A DNA stretch of 19,141 nucleotides from Pseudomonadota bacterium. GTDB taxonomy: Bacteria > Pseudomonadota > Gammaproteobacteria > Xanthomonadales > Xanthomonadaceae. Shown piece by piece: positions 16,330 through 19,141 of the stretch; the stretch's first letter is position 1; each line of letters starts with the position of its first letter. Under the pieces are notes generated by a model. It saw nothing but the letters and a program-made list of their open reading frames with translations, was not told the DNA's origin and did not search any database. Position numbers and translations under genes: made by a program. The DNA lies in contig JAEZCF010000028.1 of the NCBI GenBank assembly GCA_023430045.1, positions 1 to 19,141 of the forward strand, in the 5' to 3' direction.

Positions 16330-19116
16330 ATGAAAACGTTTACAAAGCCGCTTTCCCTGTCCGCCGCCCTCGCCATGGCGCTTGCCGCGCCGGCGTTTTC
16401 CGCTGAGCAGGCACCTGCGTTCACCGTGCTTGGCCTGATGCGACCGCCCGCAGCTGCCGATACGCAGGTCCTTGCCGCACAGCTGCCCGCGGTGGACGTG
16501 GACCTGATCAGCATTGCGGGGGTGACACGCGCGGTGGGCGACATCGATCCCCTGCAGAGTCTTGCCGACCAGCTGGGCTACACCTATCGCTTCGTGACGG
16601 CCAGCGAGGATGCGCAGGGAACGGCAACCGGGCATGTGCTGCTGACGCGGCTGCCGGTGCAGGCCGAAGATGCGCCCGGCGCTGCCGGAAGCGGCTACCT
16701 GCGGCTGGCCGACGGCCGCCATGGGGTGGCGGTGTATGCCGATGCCGGTGGCGATGCCGCGGCGCTGGCAGCGCGCGTGCAACGTTCGCGTCTCGACGCG
16801 CCGGCCGTGGTGCTGCGGGCCGGTTCCCATGCCGTGGAGGGTTTCGAGGCAACCGGCATGGTGGGCGTGGACAGCGCCGGTTTCGCCACCGGCGCGGATA
16901 CACCGCTGCCGCTGCATGATGCTGCCGGCAGGCCGCTCCAGGCGCGCCTGCTCAACCTTGCGTACGCGCCGTCCGGCGCGCAGGACAGGCCGTGGATGGA
17001 TGCCACCCTGGCCGCCGACGAGCGCGCCCGGCTGCTGCTCGCGCAGATGACCCAGGACGAGAAATTCCAGATGCTGCGCAGCTACTTCGGGCTGGGCAAG
17101 GACGGCGGGCCGCTGCCGGACGGCGCGGTGGGGTCGGCGGGGTTCGTGCCCGGCGTGCCCCGCCTGGGCATTCCGTCGCAGCAGTCCGCGGATGCGGGAG
17201 TGGGTGTCACCAATCCGGGCGGCATCCGTCCCGGCGACCATGCCACCGCGATGCCATCGGGACCGTCCACGGCCTCCACGTGGAATCCGCGCGTTGCCTG
17301 GGAAGGCGGTGCGACGATGGGCCGGGAAGCCTGGCAGCAGCGCTTCAACATCCTGCTTGGCGGCAGCGTGAACCTGCAGCGCGATCCGCGCAACGGACGC
17401 AATTTCGAATACGCCGGCGAGGATCCGCTGCTGGCGGGCAGCATCGTGGGAGCGTCGATAGCCGGCATCCAGAGCCAGCATGTCATCTCCACGATGAAGC
17501 ATTACGCGCTCAACGACATGGAGACGCGGCGCAACTTCCACGACGTGCGGATCAACGAGCAGGCGATGCACGAATCGGACCTGCTGGCGTTCGAGATCGC
17601 CATCGAGCACGGCAGGCCGGGTTCCACGATGTGCGCCTACAACCGGATCAACGGCGTATACGCCTGCGAGCACGCCTACCTGATGAACCAGGTGCTGAAG
17701 CAGGAATGGAAGTTTCCGGGTTTCGTGATGTCCGACTGGGGCGGCGTACACAGCGGATCGAAGGCGGCCCTGGCGGGGCTGGACCAGCAGTCGGCCGGCG
17801 AAGTATTCGACGCCACCACCTTCTTCGATGCGCCGCTGCGCATGGCGGTCGGGGCGGGCGTGGTGCCGCAGGCGCGGCTGGATGACATGGTGTCGCGCAT
17901 CCTGCGCACGATGTTCCTGCATGGGAATTTCGACCGTCCCCCCGTGCATGAGGCCATCGACGACGAGGCGGGTTTCGCCGTGGCCCAGCGCACGGTGGAG
18001 GAGGGCAGTGTCCTGCTGCGCAACGAGGGCGGGCTGCTGCCGCTGGCCGACACCGTCAAACGCATCGTCGTTGTCGGGGGACATGCCGACAAGGGCGTCA
18101 TCGGCGGCGGGGGTTCTTCGATGGTGGGCGTCACCGCCCGTGGCACCAATGCGGTTCCCGGGGTGATGCCAACCAGCTGGCCGGGCCCGGTGATCTTCCA
18201 TCCGTCGTCACCGCTGGAGGCGCTGCGCAGGGAGCGCCCGGATGCGGACATCCAGTACGTTGACGGACGTGATGCGAAGGCGGCGGCGCGCGCGGTGGCT
18301 GCCGCCGACGTTGCGATCGTGTTCGCGACCCAGTGGTCGGCCGAATCGGTGGACCTGCCCGACATGCGGCTGCCCGGCCGCCAGGACGCACTCATATCGG
18401 CAGTGGCTGCCGCCAATGCGAAGACGGTGGTGGTGCTGCAGACCAACGGGCCGGTCCGCACGCCCTGGTTGCAGCAGGTGCCTGCGCTGCTGCAGGCATG
18501 GTATCCGGGCATCCGTGGTGGCGAGGGCATCGCCGCGCTGCTGTCCGGCAGGGTCAATCCTTCTGGCCGCCTGCCGGTGACGTGGGTGGCCGACGAATCG
18601 CAGCTGCCGCGGCCGCATGTGCCTGGCCTCGGTTTCGAGCCGAAGGAAGCCGCAGTGGACACGTTCGACTTCGACATCGAAGGGGTGAATGTGGGGTACA
18701 AGTGGATGGCGGCGAAGGGCCTGACGCCTACGTTCGCGTTCGGGCACGGGCTGTCCTATTCCCGTTTCGCCTACGACAACCTGCAGGTGAGGGTGGAAGG
18801 GCAGCGCCTGGTTGCCAGCGTGGACATCCGCAATACCGGAGACCGGCCCGGCGCCGATGTGGCGCAGCTTTACCTGAAGCTGCCCGAAGGCAGCCCCACG
18901 CCGGTCCGGCTGGTGGGGTTCAACAAGGTGGCGCTGCAGCCGGGCGAGCAGCGTCGCATCCGCATCGAGGCCGAGCCGAAGACGCTGGCCAGCTTCGACA
19001 CCACGGCGCGGCAGTGGAAGATCGCGGCCGGCCGCTACCAGCTCCAGCTGGGCCGCAGTGCAAGCGAGCCGGTGCAGACCGTGGACGTGCAGCTGGCGGA
19101 GACGGTGGTCCGGTAG
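16330..19116 (+). CDS. Secreted family 3 glycoside hydrolase with extra N-terminal domain
   Basis: A 928-residue predicted exported beta-glycosidase (beta-glucosidase-like). ATG 16330 gives a clean Sec signal peptide (MKTFTKPLSLSAALAMALAA, cleavage near AFS-A); an upstream in-frame ATG at 16159 would bury it. Residues ~31-215 are not GH3 and look like a degenerate endonuclease/exonuclease/phosphatase fold. The GH3 TIM barrel starts near 221 and includes LQRDPRNGRNFEYAGEDP, TMKHYALND, MCAYNRINGVYAC and the nucleophile Asp469 (VMSDWGG). The alpha/beta sandwich follows (RTVEEGSVLLRNEGGLLPL), with Glu672 (WSAESVDLPDMRLPG) as likely acid/base. PTFAFGHGLSYSRF leads into a fibronectin-III-like C-terminal domain. 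The substrate cannot be told. It is a single gene with no TonB receptor in view, ending in a GTAG repeat. Confidence 0.93.
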   Translation: MKTFTKPLSLSAALAMALAAPAFSAEQAPAFTVLGLMRPPAAADTQVLAAQLPAVDVDLISIAGVTRAVGDIDPLQSLADQLGYTYRFVTASEDAQGTATGHVLLTRLPVQAEDAPGAAGSGYLRLADGRHGVAVYADAGGDAAALAARVQRSRLDAPAVVLRAGSHAVEGFEATGMVGVDSAGFATGADTPLPLHDAAGRPLQARLLNLAYAPSGAQDRPWMDATLAADERARLLLAQMTQDEKFQMLRSYFGLGKDGGPLPDGAVGSAGFVPGVPRLGIPSQQSADAGVGVTNPGGIRPGDHATAMPSGPSTASTWNPRVAWEGGATMGREAWQQRFNILLGGSVNLQRDPRNGRNFEYAGEDPLLAGSIVGASIAGIQSQHVISTMKHYALNDMETRRNFHDVRINEQAMHESDLLAFEIAIEHGRPGSTMCAYNRINGVYACEHAYLMNQVLKQEWKFPGFVMSDWGGVHSGSKAALAGLDQQSAGEVFDATTFFDAPLRMAVGAGVVPQARLDDMVSRILRTMFLHGNFDRPPVHEAIDDEAGFAVAQRTVEEGSVLLRNEGGLLPLADTVKRIVVVGGHADKGVIGGGGSSMVGVTARGTNAVPGVMPTSWPGPVIFHPSSPLEALRRERPDADIQYVDGRDAKAAARAVAAADVAIVFATQWSAESVDLPDMRLPGRQDALISAVAAANAKTVVVLQTNGPVRTPWLQQVPALLQAWYPGIRGGEGIAALLSGRVNPSGRLPVTWVADESQLPRPHVPGLGFEPKEAAVDTFDFDIEGVNVGYKWMAAKGLTPTFAFGHGLSYSRFAYDNLQVRVEGQRLVASVDIRNTGDRPGADVAQLYLKLPEGSPTPVRLVGFNKVALQPGEQRRIRIEAEPKTLASFDTTARQWKIAAGRYQLQLGRSASEPVQTVDVQLAETVVR

Positions 19117-19135
19117 AGCCGGGCTCTGCCCGGCT
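19113..19135 (+). repeat. GTAG-headed REP/SMAG-type hairpin
   Basis: GTAG (19113-19116) precedes a perfect 8-bp stem, AGCCGGGC (19117-19124) with GCCCGGCT (19128-19135), loop TCT. This is the form of the Stenotrophomonas maltophilia GTAG (SMAG) repeats. The TAG stop of the GH3 gene is part of the GTAG head, so the repeat abuts the coding end and may act as an mRNA 3' structure. A partner copy may lie outside the window. Confidence 0.75.
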
Positions 19136-19141
19136 TTGATG

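Noticed and set aside
16120..18201. Long minus-strand open frame opposite the GH3 gene
   Set aside because: Same high-GC shadow effect; the composition is dominated by His, Gly and Arg and no domain is recognisable.

Overview
The window is high-GC bacterial DNA with dense, mostly operon-like genes. It looks like a Xanthomonadaceae chromosome, most likely Stenotrophomonas or a close relative. That assignment rests on four things: a class III PHA synthase pair, a tRNA-Ala(GGC)/tRNA-Glu(UUC) cluster, the overall gene content and GC level, and a GTAG-headed hairpin of the Stenotrophomonas SMAG/REP type at the right edge. No phage, transposase, integrase or CRISPR array is visible, so this reads as core chromosome rather than an island.

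Layout, left half. The 3' end of phaE carries an in-frame 21-bp minisatellite and overlaps phaC by 4 bp. Then come a PspC-domain membrane protein, a small membrane protein with an HExxH motif, a 71-aa protein of unknown function, and the RNA-binding factor Tex. These are followed by a three-PAS GGDEF diguanylate cyclase preceded by a strong hairpin, and a two-helix membrane protein. Next are tRNA-Leu(CAA) with its terminator and a GNAT acetyltransferase. On the minus strand lie two tandem Ala-Glu tRNA units, each with its own terminator and a promoter-like upstream sequence.

Layout, right half. A minus-strand metal operon has a MerR-type regulator and a copper-type P1B ATPase with ATGA overlap, behind a recognisable MerR-family operator. 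A divergent plus-strand series follows: an AraC regulator with a DJ-1/PfpI-like sensor domain, a membrane TlpA-like thioredoxin with an Lgt-like membrane part, and a DsbG-like lipoprotein. Convergent to these is the PLP-binding YggS/PLPBP protein, then a minus-strand single-helix exported protein. The window ends with a 928-aa secreted family 3 glycoside hydrolase that has an extra N-terminal region.

How the genes relate. phaE/phaC form the PHA polymerase. The regulator and ATPase form a self-contained metal-efflux module. tlpA-like and dsbG-like genes form a periplasmic thiol-disulfide pair, possibly controlled by the AraC-type gene directly upstream. I found no clear multi-gene system that is wholly undescribed. 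The strongest novelty leads are: the GH3 enzyme with what looks like a degenerate endonuclease/exonuclease/phosphatase-fold domain; the inactive Lgt-like domain on the thioredoxin; the MerR regulator with Met at position 77; the mirrored -35 elements between the regulator and AraC genes; and the repeat tract in PhaE.
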